Shown here one piece after another: positions 38,453-46,673 of a stretch of DNA of 48,206 nucleotides. The notes below the pieces were generated by a model. It was not told the origin of the DNA and searched no databases. It saw nothing but the letters and a program-made list of their open reading frames with translations. The DNA comes from Armatimonadota bacterium. GTDB lineage: Bacteria > Sysuimicrobiota > Sysuimicrobiia > Sysuimicrobiales > Humicultoraceae. The position numbers and the translations under genes were made by a program. Location of the stretch: NCBI GenBank assembly GCA_016869025.1, contig VGFA01000022.1:1-48206 (forward strand), read 5' to 3'. Numbering within the stretch: position 1 is the stretch's first letter; every line of letters starts with the position of its first letter.

Positions 38453-38681
38453 GCCTCTCCATCAGCATGACGATGTGCGCCTTGTGTACCATCACGACGC
38501 CGGTCTCGTAGAGCAGCCGGTCGTCGAGGGAGTAGACCCGCGCAGAGGTGATCGCAAGGAAATCCTTGGCCTGATTGAGCCGGTCGGAGAGCCGGGCGCT
38601 CGACGGCAGGTGCAACTCGCCCTCAATCCGCTGCGACGGTGTGAAGATCACTACCTGTTCGCGGTCCAGTTCCACCTTCAT
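38439..38681 (-). CDS. 80-aa conserved protein in the pil operon
   Basis: 80 aa from ATG 38681, overlapping merR as ATGA and pilB by 14 bp. It reads VELDREQVVIFTPSQRIEGE then LHLPSSARLSDRLNQAKDFL and YETGVVMVHKAHIVMLMERH. The RLSD.LN...FL signature and the VHK ending recall a small domain I know as DUF6812, but I am not certain. All-beta by appearance, no membrane segment. Position between a regulator and the motor suggests a sensor or adaptor role; that is inference. Confidence 0.7.
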   Translation of the reverse strand: MKVELDREQVVIFTPSQRIEGELHLPSSARLSDRLNQAKDFLAITSARVYSLDDRLLYETGVVMVHKAHIVMLMERHEAL

Positions 38682-38959
38682 CGGGCAGCTCCCCTTCCCT
38701 CCACGGCCAGCTCGGCTGACCGGGGACGCTCTACCAACCGCTGGATGCCCTTCAGACTCAGGCCCCGCTCGACCATCGCCTTCACCCACCGGATGCGCTC
38801 CACGTCCTCTTCGCTGTAGAGCCGGTGTCCTCCCCCTGTGCGGGCCGGGGCGAACAGGTTGTACTGGTCCTCCCACGCGCGGATGCGCCTGGGGTTGACG
38901 CCCGTCAGGTGCGCCACCGTCCGTATCGGGTAGATGGGCGCGCACTTGTCCACGATCAT
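38678..38959 (-). CDS. MerR-family regulator without effector domain
   Basis: 93 aa from ATG 38959. The winged helix is CAPIYPIRTVAHLTGVNPRR then IRAWEDQYNLFAPARTGGGH, RLYSEEDVERIRWVKAMVER and GLSLKGIQRLVE. After residue 80 there is only a short Ala/Gly-rich tail, so there is no sensor domain. Its start overlaps the DnaB-like stop as ATGA and its stop overlaps the 80-aa gene as ATGA. It probably controls the pil genes or the divergent riboswitch promoter. Confidence 0.88.
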   Translation of the reverse strand: MIVDKCAPIYPIRTVAHLTGVNPRRIRAWEDQYNLFAPARTGGGHRLYSEEDVERIRWVKAMVERGLSLKGIQRLVERPRSAELAVEGRGAAR

Positions 38960-40533
38960 CGGCTTCTTCCTCCGCTTCCGCCGTTCCCACCCACGCGCGG
39001 CGCTGCGACCGCGTCGCGCTGCGGCCGGAACCCGTGGTCGCGCAGGAACGAGTAGATCTCCTGGAGCTTCGAGAACCCCTGGTAGTCGGGCCGGTATTCC
39101 TGCTCCATCTTGTAGTCCAGTTCCACGAGCTTGTTCAGCGTCACGAAGAACGCGTACTGAACGATGTTGGAGGCCGCCTCGGGCGCGTCGCGATTCTTGT
39201 CCACGAACAGGTTCAGGATGTCCACCTTGGGCAGATCCCTGGTGTCGAAACCCTCGGCCTTGGCCCGGGACTCGATGAGTTGCCGCAGGTCGGAGGTGGC
39301 CTTCCAGTCCTTGGCCAGCACCATGGCGACGTCCAGGTCGTACTCCAGGTCGCCGCTGCCCATGCTGTGGTGCATGGTGGGCCGGTTGAACGGGTTGAAG
39401 ATCTCCGTCTCCTCGGCCGGCCGCTCGTCCAGGCGGCAGCCCTCCTTGTCCAGGGGCGAGATCGCGAAGACCGGACAGTTGAGTTCAAGACTGAGCTCGG
39501 CGAGCGCCGTGGAGACCATGTCTGTCCTGGCCTTCCAGTCGTCCACGTAGGCGGAGAGCGGGATCTTCTGGAGGTAGTCGAAGAACAGCACGACGTCCTG
39601 CGTCTGGAACTCCTGCATCAGGTTGTGGGCGTGGGCCCGGATGCGGTCCAGCGTCTCCTTGCGACCGGCCTCAACCAGGTAGAGATACGGCGAGTACCGG
39701 CCCAGCGGGCCCCGGGCCGCGGCCACCTTGTCGGATACGGACTCGCCGTCCCCGTTGCTCCCCATCAGGACCGTGGTGGGGTTGATGCCCACCTCCTTGG
39801 CAATCAGCCGGGCGGCCAGCACGCGGCGGGTCTGCTCCCAGGTGTAGAACAAGACCGGCACCTTGTGGTTGGCGGCCACGTGCACCGCCATGTCCAGGGC
39901 GAAGTTGGTCTTACCGCGGCGGGGGGCGCCGGCCAGCCCGTAGTAGAAACCCCGGCGCAGGCCCGAGAGCAGGGTGTTGAGCCGGTCGAAGGGGCTGATC
40001 GAGTACCCCAGGAGCCCGTTCGTCATCGCCGGCCTGGCGTCTATCATGGGGCCGAGCATCTCCGAGATCGGCGCGACCTGGCGGCGCGTCCTTCGCCGCT
40101 GGATTTCGAGCAGTTGGTGGATCGCCTCTGTCGTGAACTGCACTATGTCGGCCTGCCCCTGGCTCGGGCGGTAGAGGTATGACCCGAACGCCTCGTGGAC
40201 GCGGGCCAGCAGATCGCGGCTCTCCCGGGCCTTGAGTTCCTCGACGTACGCCATCAGATCCCCGGCGTTGGGCGGCGGGAGCAGCAGGACCGATGCCAGG
40301 TACTGTTCCATCTCAGGGGTGAGGAGCCCGCGTTCGATTAGTTCCGTACGCAGCCCGGCCTCGTCAAGCACGACCGTCGCGGCGTGCGCGTCGATCGTCG
40401 CTTTTGCCAGCCGGCGCGCCTGCGGCGAAACGAGCTGGTCAACGTGGAAGCCCTCGTTCATCGCCAGCGTCAGCAGGTGCCGGTCCCTGATCAGCCCGCT
40501 CAAGAAACGAGTTTCCAGCTGGTAGAGTTCCAC
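38956..40533 (-). CDS. DnaB-like RecA-fold ATPase in the pil operon
   Basis: 525 aa from GTG 40533, with GGAGG 4 nt upstream; more upstream codons are not coding-like. The N-terminal helical domain (LYQLETRFLSGLIRDRHLLT then VSPQARRLAKATIDAHAATV) matches the DnaB N-domain pattern. The ATPase part has GLAGAPRRGKTNFALDMAVH (Walker A), VPVLFYTWEQTRRVLAARLI (catalytic Glu region) and DVVLFFDYLQKIPLSAYVDD (Walker B), and VDKNRDAPEA replaces the DnaB end motif KNRNGP. It is longer in the C-domain (residues about 360-430). It is probably not the replicative helicase, as it heads a T4P operon; a motor accessory or DNA-uptake role is possible. Confidence 0.75.
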   Translation of the reverse strand: MELYQLETRFLSGLIRDRHLLTLAMNEGFHVDQLVSPQARRLAKATIDAHAATVVLDEAGLRTELIERGLLTPEMEQYLASVLLLPPPNAGDLMAYVEELKARESRDLLARVHEAFGSYLYRPSQGQADIVQFTTEAIHQLLEIQRRRTRRQVAPISEMLGPMIDARPAMTNGLLGYSISPFDRLNTLLSGLRRGFYYGLAGAPRRGKTNFALDMAVHVAANHKVPVLFYTWEQTRRVLAARLIAKEVGINPTTVLMGSNGDGESVSDKVAAARGPLGRYSPYLYLVEAGRKETLDRIRAHAHNLMQEFQTQDVVLFFDYLQKIPLSAYVDDWKARTDMVSTALAELSLELNCPVFAISPLDKEGCRLDERPAEETEIFNPFNRPTMHHSMGSGDLEYDLDVAMVLAKDWKATSDLRQLIESRAKAEGFDTRDLPKVDILNLFVDKNRDAPEAASNIVQYAFFVTLNKLVELDYKMEQEYRPDYQGFSKLQEIYSFLRDHGFRPQRDAVAAPRVGGNGGSGGRSR

Positions 40534-40565
40534 GATTCCTCCCCGGAAGTTCCCGCGACGCTGTC

Positions 40566-40594
40566 TTGCGCCGGGTCCCACCCTGTGATATTGT
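40566..40594 (+). promoter_or_regulatory. promoter of the c-di-GMP riboswitch-pilB2 transcript
   Basis: TTGCGC (40566-40571), 17-bp spacer, then TGA-TATTGT (TATTGT 40589-40594), an extended -10. The start point would be near 40601, leaving about 55 nt before the aptamer, including the hairpin GGGCA / TGCCC at 40613-40632. The sigma-factor promoter at 48054 has the same TTGCGC -35. Confidence 0.6.
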
Positions 40595-40656
40595 CGTTGC
40601 AATCTCGTAGATGGGCAAGTCAGAATATGCCCAGAAGTTTGATGGACTAGTCCCGT

Positions 40657-40733
40657 AAGGGCAAACCCGGAGCGATCCGGGGACGCAAAGCCACGGGGCC
40701 GGCGGCAGAGGCCGCCGGCCGGCTGGGTTGCCG
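40657..40733 (+). ncRNA. c-di-GMP-I (GEMM-I) riboswitch
   Basis: Core elements are in order. AAGGGCAAACCC opens P1 and the ligand pocket. CCCGGA-GCGA-TCCGGG is a 6-bp P1b stem with a GNRA loop. GACGCAAAGCC is the conserved internal block, including the base equal to Vc2 A47. GGCCGGCGGC-AGAG-GCCGCCGGCC is a long P3 hairpin. GGGTTGCC closes P1. The base equal to Vc2 G20 is G, so c-di-GMP rather than cGAMP is expected. The ATG of pilB2 comes 4 nt after the closing P1 strand, and no free SD is seen, so ligand-dependent folding of P1 should directly control ribosome access. Whether it is ON or OFF cannot be read from sequence alone. Confidence 0.9.
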
Positions 40734-40736
40734 GTG

Positions 40737-42956
40737 ATGGACGTGACCAGCGACGAGACAGGTCTGGCGGCCTTGAAGACGGCCTCAGGGCTGTCTGGCG
40801 AGAACCTCACCCTCGAGCGGGCCGTGGCCTACGGCCGCGCCAGGTTGCTTGCCCGCACCGGCCGCTGGTCCGAAGCCCGCGACGCATACCAGCAACTCAT
40901 CGCCCTTGACCCCAACGAACCCTGGATATACTGGGACCTGGCCGACGTACACCGGGCACTGGACGACCGCCACGAGACCGGCCTGGCCCTCCTGACCGCC
41001 GCGGACAAGCACCTCTCCCGCGGGGAGACCGACAAGGTCCTGCGCGCCTACCAGCAGGCAGCAGCGGTATCGCCCAATGATCCCCAGGTGCAGGCCAAGC
41101 TCGGCGACCCCCCCGTAGCCCCCGCGGCACCCGTTTCGGACGAACCCCCGACCACACAAGAGGCGGCTGCCTCGGATGAACCGGCCGCCTTGGCAGAGCC
41201 GGAAGCGACAGCAGGGCCGTCGGCCGCGGCAGCCCGGGCGCCGCGCGGCCGCACCGCGGGAAAGGGCAGCACCCTGGGCCAGGTGCTGTTGAGTCTGGGC
41301 ATCATCAACGAGTCGCAGTTGAACGAGGCGCTGGAGATCCAGGCGCGGACAGGCGAGCGCATCGGGCACGTCCTGCTGGAGATGGGCACGGCCACCGAGG
41401 CCGACCTGGCCCGCGGCATGGCCGAGCAGTGGGGGTACCCCTACCTGGGGCTGGCCGATACCAAGGTGGACACCGATATCGCCAAGCTGATCCCGCACGC
41501 CCTGGCGGTCCGCCACAAGTGCGTGCCGCTCGAGAAGCGCGGTGGAAGACTGCTGCTGGCGATCGCGGATCCCCTCAACGTCATCGCGGTGGATGACGTG
41601 CGCCTGATCACCGGGCTCGAGGTAGACCTGGCCGTGTCCACCGAGGAGGACATCTCCTCGGCCCTCAATCGGACCTACCAGTTTGGCGACGCGATCATGG
41701 AACGGGTCATGAGGGATGCGGTACCCGACTTCGCCGTCGAGATCGGCGAGGAGGACCCCTCGCTGGAACAGCTCAAGGCCCTGACCGAAGAGGCGCCCGT
41801 GGTCAAGCTGGTCAACCTGGTTATAGACGAGGCGGTCAAGCAGGGTGCCAGCGACATCCACGTGGAACCGCAGCGGGCGGGCATCTGGATCCGGTACCGC
41901 GTGGACGGCGTTCTGCGGGACGTGATGAGCCCGCCCAAGCACGTCAAAGCCGCGTTGGCTTCCCGCCTTAAGATCATGGCGGAGATGGACATCGCCGAGC
42001 GGCGGAGGCCCCAGGACGGCCGCATCCACCTGATCGCCGACGGACGCAGCATAGACCTGCGTGTCTCGACGCTGCCCACGATGTTCGGCGAGAAGGTCGT
42101 AATGCGCGTGCTGGACCAGTCCTCAACCAAGATTGGCCTGCCGCGCCTGGGCTTCCAGAGCAACACCCTGGCCCTCTGGGAGGGCGCCGTCAGCAAGCCC
42201 CACGGGATGGTGCTGGTCACCGGCCCGACCGGCAGCGGGAAGACCACGACGCTCTACGCGACGCTGGGCAAGCTGAACACCCTGGACCGGAACATCGTTA
42301 CGATCGAGGATCCGGTGGAGTACCAACTGGGGCGGGTCAACCAGGTCCAGGTCAACGCGAAGGCCGGGTTGACCTTTGCCGGTGGGCTGCGCAGCATCCT
42401 CCGCCAGGACCCGGACATCGTGATGGTGGGCGAGATCCGCGATCGCGAAACCGCCGAGATCGCGGTGCAGGCCGCGCTGACCGGCCACCTGGTCCTCTCC
42501 ACGCTTCACACCAACGACGCGGCTGGCGCCGTCACCCGGCTCGTGGACATGGGCATCGAGGGTTTCCTGATAAGCTCCTCGGTGATCGCGGTGCTGGCGC
42601 AGCGCCTGGCCCGCACCATCTGCCCCCGCTGCAAGGTGGCCTACTCGCCGCCGGCCGAGGCCCTCGGCCGGCTGGGCGCCGACGCCCGCCTGGATCCCGG
42701 CGTGGTCTTCTACAGGGGACAGGGCTGCGACCACTGCCGGGGCAACGGCTACCGGGGGCGCATCGGCGTCTACGAACTGCTGATCGTCTCCGACACAATC
42801 CGAAACATGATCGTCCAGCGCGCCTCGTCCACCGAGATCAAGGCCCAGGCGATCCGCGAAGGTATGCGCACGCTGCGCGACGACGGCCTGGAGAAGGTCA
42901 TGGCCGGGATCTCGACGATTGACGAGATACTGCGGGTAGTCTACGTGGCAGACTGA
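40737..42956 (+). CDS. second PilB/GspE-type ATPase with TPR and MshEN domains
   Basis: 739 aa from ATG 40737, just after the riboswitch; TTG 40728 lies inside the aptamer stem and is unlikely. Residues about 20-120 are TPR-like (AVAYGRARLLARTGRWSEAR then DAYQQLIALDPNEPWIYWDL), then an Ala/Pro linker, an MshEN domain near 178-330 (STLGQVLLSLGIINESQLNE then RTGERIGHVLLEMGTATEAD), and an ATPase with Walker A GPTGSGKT near 496, VMVGEIRDRETAEIAVQAAL, TGHLVLSTLHTNDAAGAVTR and zinc site ICPRC ... CDHC. It probably powers a second pilus or secretion mode. c-di-GMP would act twice: on the mRNA and on MshEN. Confidence 0.92.
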   Translation: MDVTSDETGLAALKTASGLSGENLTLERAVAYGRARLLARTGRWSEARDAYQQLIALDPNEPWIYWDLADVHRALDDRHETGLALLTAADKHLSRGETDKVLRAYQQAAAVSPNDPQVQAKLGDPPVAPAAPVSDEPPTTQEAAASDEPAALAEPEATAGPSAAAARAPRGRTAGKGSTLGQVLLSLGIINESQLNEALEIQARTGERIGHVLLEMGTATEADLARGMAEQWGYPYLGLADTKVDTDIAKLIPHALAVRHKCVPLEKRGGRLLLAIADPLNVIAVDDVRLITGLEVDLAVSTEEDISSALNRTYQFGDAIMERVMRDAVPDFAVEIGEEDPSLEQLKALTEEAPVVKLVNLVIDEAVKQGASDIHVEPQRAGIWIRYRVDGVLRDVMSPPKHVKAALASRLKIMAEMDIAERRRPQDGRIHLIADGRSIDLRVSTLPTMFGEKVVMRVLDQSSTKIGLPRLGFQSNTLALWEGAVSKPHGMVLVTGPTGSGKTTTLYATLGKLNTLDRNIVTIEDPVEYQLGRVNQVQVNAKAGLTFAGGLRSILRQDPDIVMVGEIRDRETAEIAVQAALTGHLVLSTLHTNDAAGAVTRLVDMGIEGFLISSSVIAVLAQRLARTICPRCKVAYSPPAEALGRLGADARLDPGVVFYRGQGCDHCRGNGYRGRIGVYELLIVSDTIRNMIVQRASSTEIKAQAIREGMRTLRDDGLEKVMAGISTIDEILRVVYVAD

Positions 42957-42969
42957 GGCGGTCGGCCCA

Positions 42970-43004
42970 GGGCTATCGGTTCTGGGCTACCGGTTCAGGG
43001 CTCC
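42970..43004. repeat. 14-bp tandem repeat between convergent genes
   Basis: GGGCTATCGGTTCT (42970-42983), GGGCTACCGGTTCA (42984-42997) and the start of a third unit GGGCTCC. It spans the 38-bp gap between pilB2 and the FimT-like gene and the last codons of the latter. No function is evident. Confidence 0.55.
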
Positions 43005-43423
43005 TGGTAGGTAATGCCCCCGGCTGCGTTCACCGAGGCCGCGACCGTCCCCGCGGCATTCTGAACGGTGACCGTACACTCGGCATCCGGCCTGCCGAAG
43101 GCCGAGAAGGCGACGACCAGGTCCGCCGTGGTCGTCACCCCCTCGGGCAACACCGCGTTCTCGCTGAACCCCCCACCTTCGCGGACTATAGTGTAACCGG
43201 AGCCGGAGGCCGTGAACGTCACGGTATACGGAGTCCGCTCGGCCTTGGAACGCTCGTGCGCCAGGCGGAGGTCCGAGGCCACCTGGGCCACCCCGTAGCG
43301 CAACCGCTGCTGTGCCACGTGCCCCTGCCACTGCGTCATACCGGCCGCCAGGAGTATGGCCACGAGCATGGCCACAACCACCAACTCCAGCATGCCGAAG
43401 CCGCGGGTGCCGCGCCCGTTCAC
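42995..43423 (-). CDS. FimT/GspH-like prepilin of the second minor-pilin set
   Basis: 142 aa from GTG 43423, with GAGGGG 7-8 nt upstream and a GTGA overlap with the DUF4900-type gene. Cleavage site TRG|FGMLELVVVAMLVAIL with Glu at +5, then GVAQVASDLRLAHERSKAER typical of FimT/GspH. The beta domain has one Cys (DAECTVTV). Last gene of the four-gene operon 46541-42995. Confidence 0.82.
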   Translation of the reverse strand: MNGRGTRGFGMLELVVVAMLVAILLAAGMTQWQGHVAQQRLRYGVAQVASDLRLAHERSKAERTPYTVTFTASGSGYTIVREGGGFSENAVLPEGVTTTADLVVAFSAFGRPDAECTVTVQNAAGTVAASVNAAGGITYQEP

Positions 43424-45492
43424 GGAGACCCCTCACGCCAGACCGGCCGCACTCCTGCCAGGTCGAGCGCGCGCACCTGGTAGCGGTCTATCGTCGGGAA
43501 GTAGGGCGGCGAGAACCCGCGGCTCATCCGACGGTCGTACCTGAACTCGGAGCCGTAGCCCCTGATGAGTTGCCCTGCCGTGTTCATGACCCCGAAGACG
43601 CCGAGGTATTCCTGGATGAGCCCGCCGACAAGGCGTATGACGCCCCGCGGCGGAGTGGCGTTCCAGTTGGCGTTGAACACGCGGCTGTTGAACCCGTCCG
43701 CCAGGTTGCCGGCCATGAGCACGGCGTGGACGTCGAGGTTGAATGTGTTCGGATCGTTGGGATCTGTGAGGAACCTTATGTCGTTATTGGGGGAGTAGAT
43801 TCCGAGCAGGTTGAGCGGGTTGTCGTTGGGATCCGTGACGGCCGGCGGATCCTCGTAGCGGATGTGCCCGGTGATGTCAATCCGCCCGGACGCCACAATC
43901 GTGGACTGCTCCTTCTCTTCCAGCGTGCCCCGCAACGAAAGGATCGCTCCCTCGACGTAGATGATGCCGGCGTTGGCGCTGCCCAGGCCCTGCTATCCCT
44001 TGGGAACGCCGGCGAACGCCCGCGTCTGCGATACGACCGGCCAGGACGTGTTGGTGACCGTCGTTCTCTGCGATACTCGGTCAACGATCACGGTCACGGT
44101 CTGGCCTCCCTGGACCAGGGTGTAGACCGCGCAACCGCCCGGTGATCCCGGGCCCTGGCTGCAGGCACCGGGCGATGCGCCGCTGTCGGTCATGCCCAGC
44201 GTCATGCTGTTGAGATTGCCCTGCACGAAGATCCCGCCCGCAAGCGGCTCGTCCACGTCCGATGTGCCGTTGCCGTTGATGTCCTGGACGGGCACGTAGA
44301 TGCCCGATGGAACAGGGTCCGTGTTGTTCGGCAGTTCGGGGATGCTGCCCCGGATCTGCAGGTTGGAGACCGCGGTGGTGTCCGCCGGGTCGCGACCTAT
44401 GGAGACGCCCTTCTGGCTGTACGGGTTGGTGGGAATCGGGATCGTCGCCACTCCCCGGGTGAAGTTGGCCGGGAGGTTGCCATGGTCGTTGCTGGAGTTG
44501 CTGTCGCAGTCAGGGAGCACCGGAGCGTCACGCCTCTGACCGCTGACCACGTTCTCATTCGCGGTTCGCCGAACCGGGCTCCCCCTGTTGAAGAACCAGG
44601 CCGTGTTCCACGCGCTCGTCAGCGGCGTGGCCCTGGCACGCGACGCGTCGCATGGGATCTGGCTGTCCGGGGTGCCGAACTTCGGGAAGTAGGCGAACCG
44701 GAACTCGGTGTTGGTGTGCACAGGGCCGTCGTAAGACGACATGTTGGCAAACCAGAGCGACTCGCCTCCGGGCCCGCGGTGCACATGAGAGAACAGCGCG
44801 TACTGGGCGAAGTTCTGCCTCTGTATGTGGATGCTGTAGTCGCCGCGCAGCGCGATCCGGCGCCGGGCCTGCGGGCTGACCCGCCCGTCGCTGACGATCT
44901 CGTAGGTGTAGAAGAACTGGAACTCGTCCGCACCGACGCGTTGGACGTAGCGATGCGGCTGGCTCACGTCGTCGGGATGCGGCGCCAGGCGCCGGCGAAC
45001 GTTGACCGTGGCCGAGTAGTTACCTTCCCCGAGGGGGTTGGACGGCGGCAGCCCGGCAGCTGCCTGCAGCTTCCTGTGGGGCTCGGGTAGACCCCAGTTG
45101 ACGTGGAACGACAGCATCTCCGTGGCCGAGGTCGCGGCGAAAGTAAACCGAAGCCCGTCCAGGACCAGGAAGTCGAAGATGCGGAACGCGTTCTGTTGAT
45201 CTGGGACCCCGTCGGCGTACCAGTCCAGCATGATGGCGCCGTCCAGGGAAGGATCAACCGTGGATTGCCCGATCGGATCGGCACCCATCAACGCCATCAG
45301 CGCGCCGCGGCCGGAAAAGGCCCCGCCCTCGGCAATGTACATGCTCTGGGCGCCGATGACCCGGAGCGCGCTCAGCCCCATCTCCTTGCCGCTCAGGTAG
45401 AGGATGAGCGCGCCCAGGAGCGAGAGAATGAAGATCACGGTGAGGACGGCGAACAGCGCCATCCCGCGTTCGTGCCTGAAAAGGCGCAGCAT
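43420..45492 (-). CDS. DUF4900-type pilus-associated surface protein interrupted by an in-frame amber codon
   Basis: 690 codons from ATG 45492 to TGA 43420-43422, with TAG at 43993-43995 (codon 500). The first part starts with a non-classical pilin helix, ERGMALFAVLTVIFILSLLG then YIAEGGAFSGRG, and continues through a beta-rich secreted domain to AFAGVPKG-TAG. In the same frame the family sequence goes on at once: QGLGSANAGIIYVEGAILSL, VASGRIDITGHIRYEDPP, LDVHAVLMAGNLADGF, GLIQEYLGVFGV and RYDRRMSRGFSPPYFPTIDR, the usual DUF4900 C-terminus. So only one codon breaks the gene. The amber is followed by CAG, a context often called leaky. It may be a recent C-to-T null mutation of CAG, a sequencing error, or real read-through. 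Confidence 0.82.
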
Positions 45493-45514
45493 GTGTTCTC
45501 ACCCCCTCCGGTGG

Positions 45515-46114
45515 CTACCGGGCGCGCAGCGCCGCGTCTCCAGCGAATGTACGGCTGACATGATCTCGAACCGCGGTCACGGTCATCCTCACCCTGGCTA
45601 TGGATTCGAGACTGGCAGGCGACGATCCAAGCGAAGTACCCGTGGCATCGAAGTACTCGAACGCCAGCCCGTCGGGCCCGCCGTCCCTTCCGATGTAGTG
45701 GGCCAGAGGCCTCCCTGCGGTCGAATCGGGACAGCCGATTCCCGCGGAATCCTCCCTGCGCGTAAGCGTGTGGGCGTCGGCGTCGTACGCGAAGGTTACC
45801 CGATAGGGGCTGGTCAGGGAGAAAGGCGTGTCCTGAGGGACCAACAGCGTAAGCACGGTCGCGGTCGCGCACGTGATGGACTGCGCCCAACGGATCTCAT
45901 CCACCATGTTGTCCAGGGCCGCCCGCACATGGGCCTGGGTCTGAAGGAAGTCGTTGGTCGTGCGGGCAGACCTGCCGCCGACCGTCACCAGACCAAAGAT
46001 GCTCCCCAGCACGAGGGTCAGCAAACTCAGGGCTACGACCAGCTCAATCAGAGTTACGCCCCGGGCCCCGCGCAGGGAGGCAGGCAACGACTGAACGAGG
46101 CCTCTACTGATCAT
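45515..46114 (-). CDS. PilW-like prepilin of the second minor-pilin set
   Basis: 199 aa from ATG 46114, overlapping the PilV-like gene by 11 bp. Cleavage site GARG|VTLIELVVALSLLTLV with Glu at +5, then TNDFLQTQAHVRAALDNMVD then EIRWAQS. Two Cys (ITCATAT, GIGCPDS) probably bond. It precedes the DUF4900-type gene by 22 bp, with a GGAGGGGGTGAG SD between. Confidence 0.83.
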   Translation of the reverse strand: MISRGLVQSLPASLRGARGVTLIELVVALSLLTLVLGSIFGLVTVGGRSARTTNDFLQTQAHVRAALDNMVDEIRWAQSITCATATVLTLLVPQDTPFSLTSPYRVTFAYDADAHTLTRREDSAGIGCPDSTAGRPLAHYIGRDGGPDGLAFEYFDATGTSLGSSPASLESIARVRMTVTAVRDHVSRTFAGDAALRAR

Positions 46115-46541
46115 CGAGCACGGTCGTGAGCGAAACGAATGGGCTCCCATCGGGATCGGTCAACCTGTAGACCTGCACCGTGGCGGTAGTCAGCCGCAGG
46201 TTCTCGTTGAGGGTGATGTCCACGGCCACCTGGAAAGTGTGAGGGGTTGGGTTGGTCACGCCGGTGTACGGGTCCGGCAGCGGTAGCGGAGATCGGGTAA
46301 GGTCCGTGAAGCCCACCATCTCGTAGGGGTTGACGCTGGCGCGGACCTGCTCCATCACCTGGATGGCCAGTGTGGTCGCGGCCGAGCGATCGTTGGCCCG
46401 ACCGGCGTGCGCCATCCCGATGATGAAGGTCTGAAGGAGTACCACCGAGAAGCCGGCAAACAGCGCCAGCGCTACCAGGAGCTCAAGGTAGGTGAACCCG
46501 CTCTCGCCTCCAGCGTCTCGAACCTGCGGCTGCTGCCGCAT
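46104..46541 (-). CDS. PilV-like prepilin, first gene of the second minor-pilin set
   Basis: 145 aa from ATG 46541, with GGGGGTGG 6-7 nt upstream. Cleavage site ESG|FTYLELLVALALFAGF with Glu at +5, then SAATTLAIQVMEQVRASVNP, typical of PilV/GspI. The order PilV, PilW, DUF4900, FimT differs from the first set (FimT, PilV, PilW, PilX). Confidence 0.83.
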   Translation of the reverse strand: MRQQPQVRDAGGESGFTYLELLVALALFAGFSVVLLQTFIIGMAHAGRANDRSAATTLAIQVMEQVRASVNPYEMVGFTDLTRSPLPLPDPYTGVTNPTPHTFQVAVDITLNENLRLTTATVQVYRLTDPDGSPFVSLTTVLDDQ

Positions 46542-46597
46542 GACTATCCACCCCCGCAGCGGAACCAGGGCATCATTGGGGGACTTCCCAAATCGCT

Positions 46598-46637
46598 TCG
46601 GGGCTAGACCTGGCGCCTCGGGGCTAGACCTGGCGCT
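46598..46637. repeat. two 20-bp tandem repeats upstream of the minor-pilin operon
   Basis: Unit TCGGGGCTAGACCTGGCGCC (46598-46617) is repeated at 46618-46637 with one change. It lies in the 132-bp gap between the Roadblock gene and the PilV-like gene, where the second minor-pilin promoter or a terminator must lie. Confidence 0.7.
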
Positions 46638-46673
46638 TCCCGCCGGCGCGCGGGGGCGGGTTCCAGGGTATGG

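Noticed and set aside
39034-40182. 382-codon plus-strand frame antisense to the DnaB-like gene
   Set aside because: Shadow of a gene with intact Walker motifs; no recognisable domain.
40657-40733. cGAMP-type GEMM-Ib riboswitch
   Set aside because: The position equal to Vc2 G20 is G in both aptamers; the cGAMP type has A there.
40785-42029. 414-codon minus-strand frame antisense to the second PilB
   Set aside because: Shadow frame; the plus strand encodes a complete TPR-MshEN-ATPase protein.
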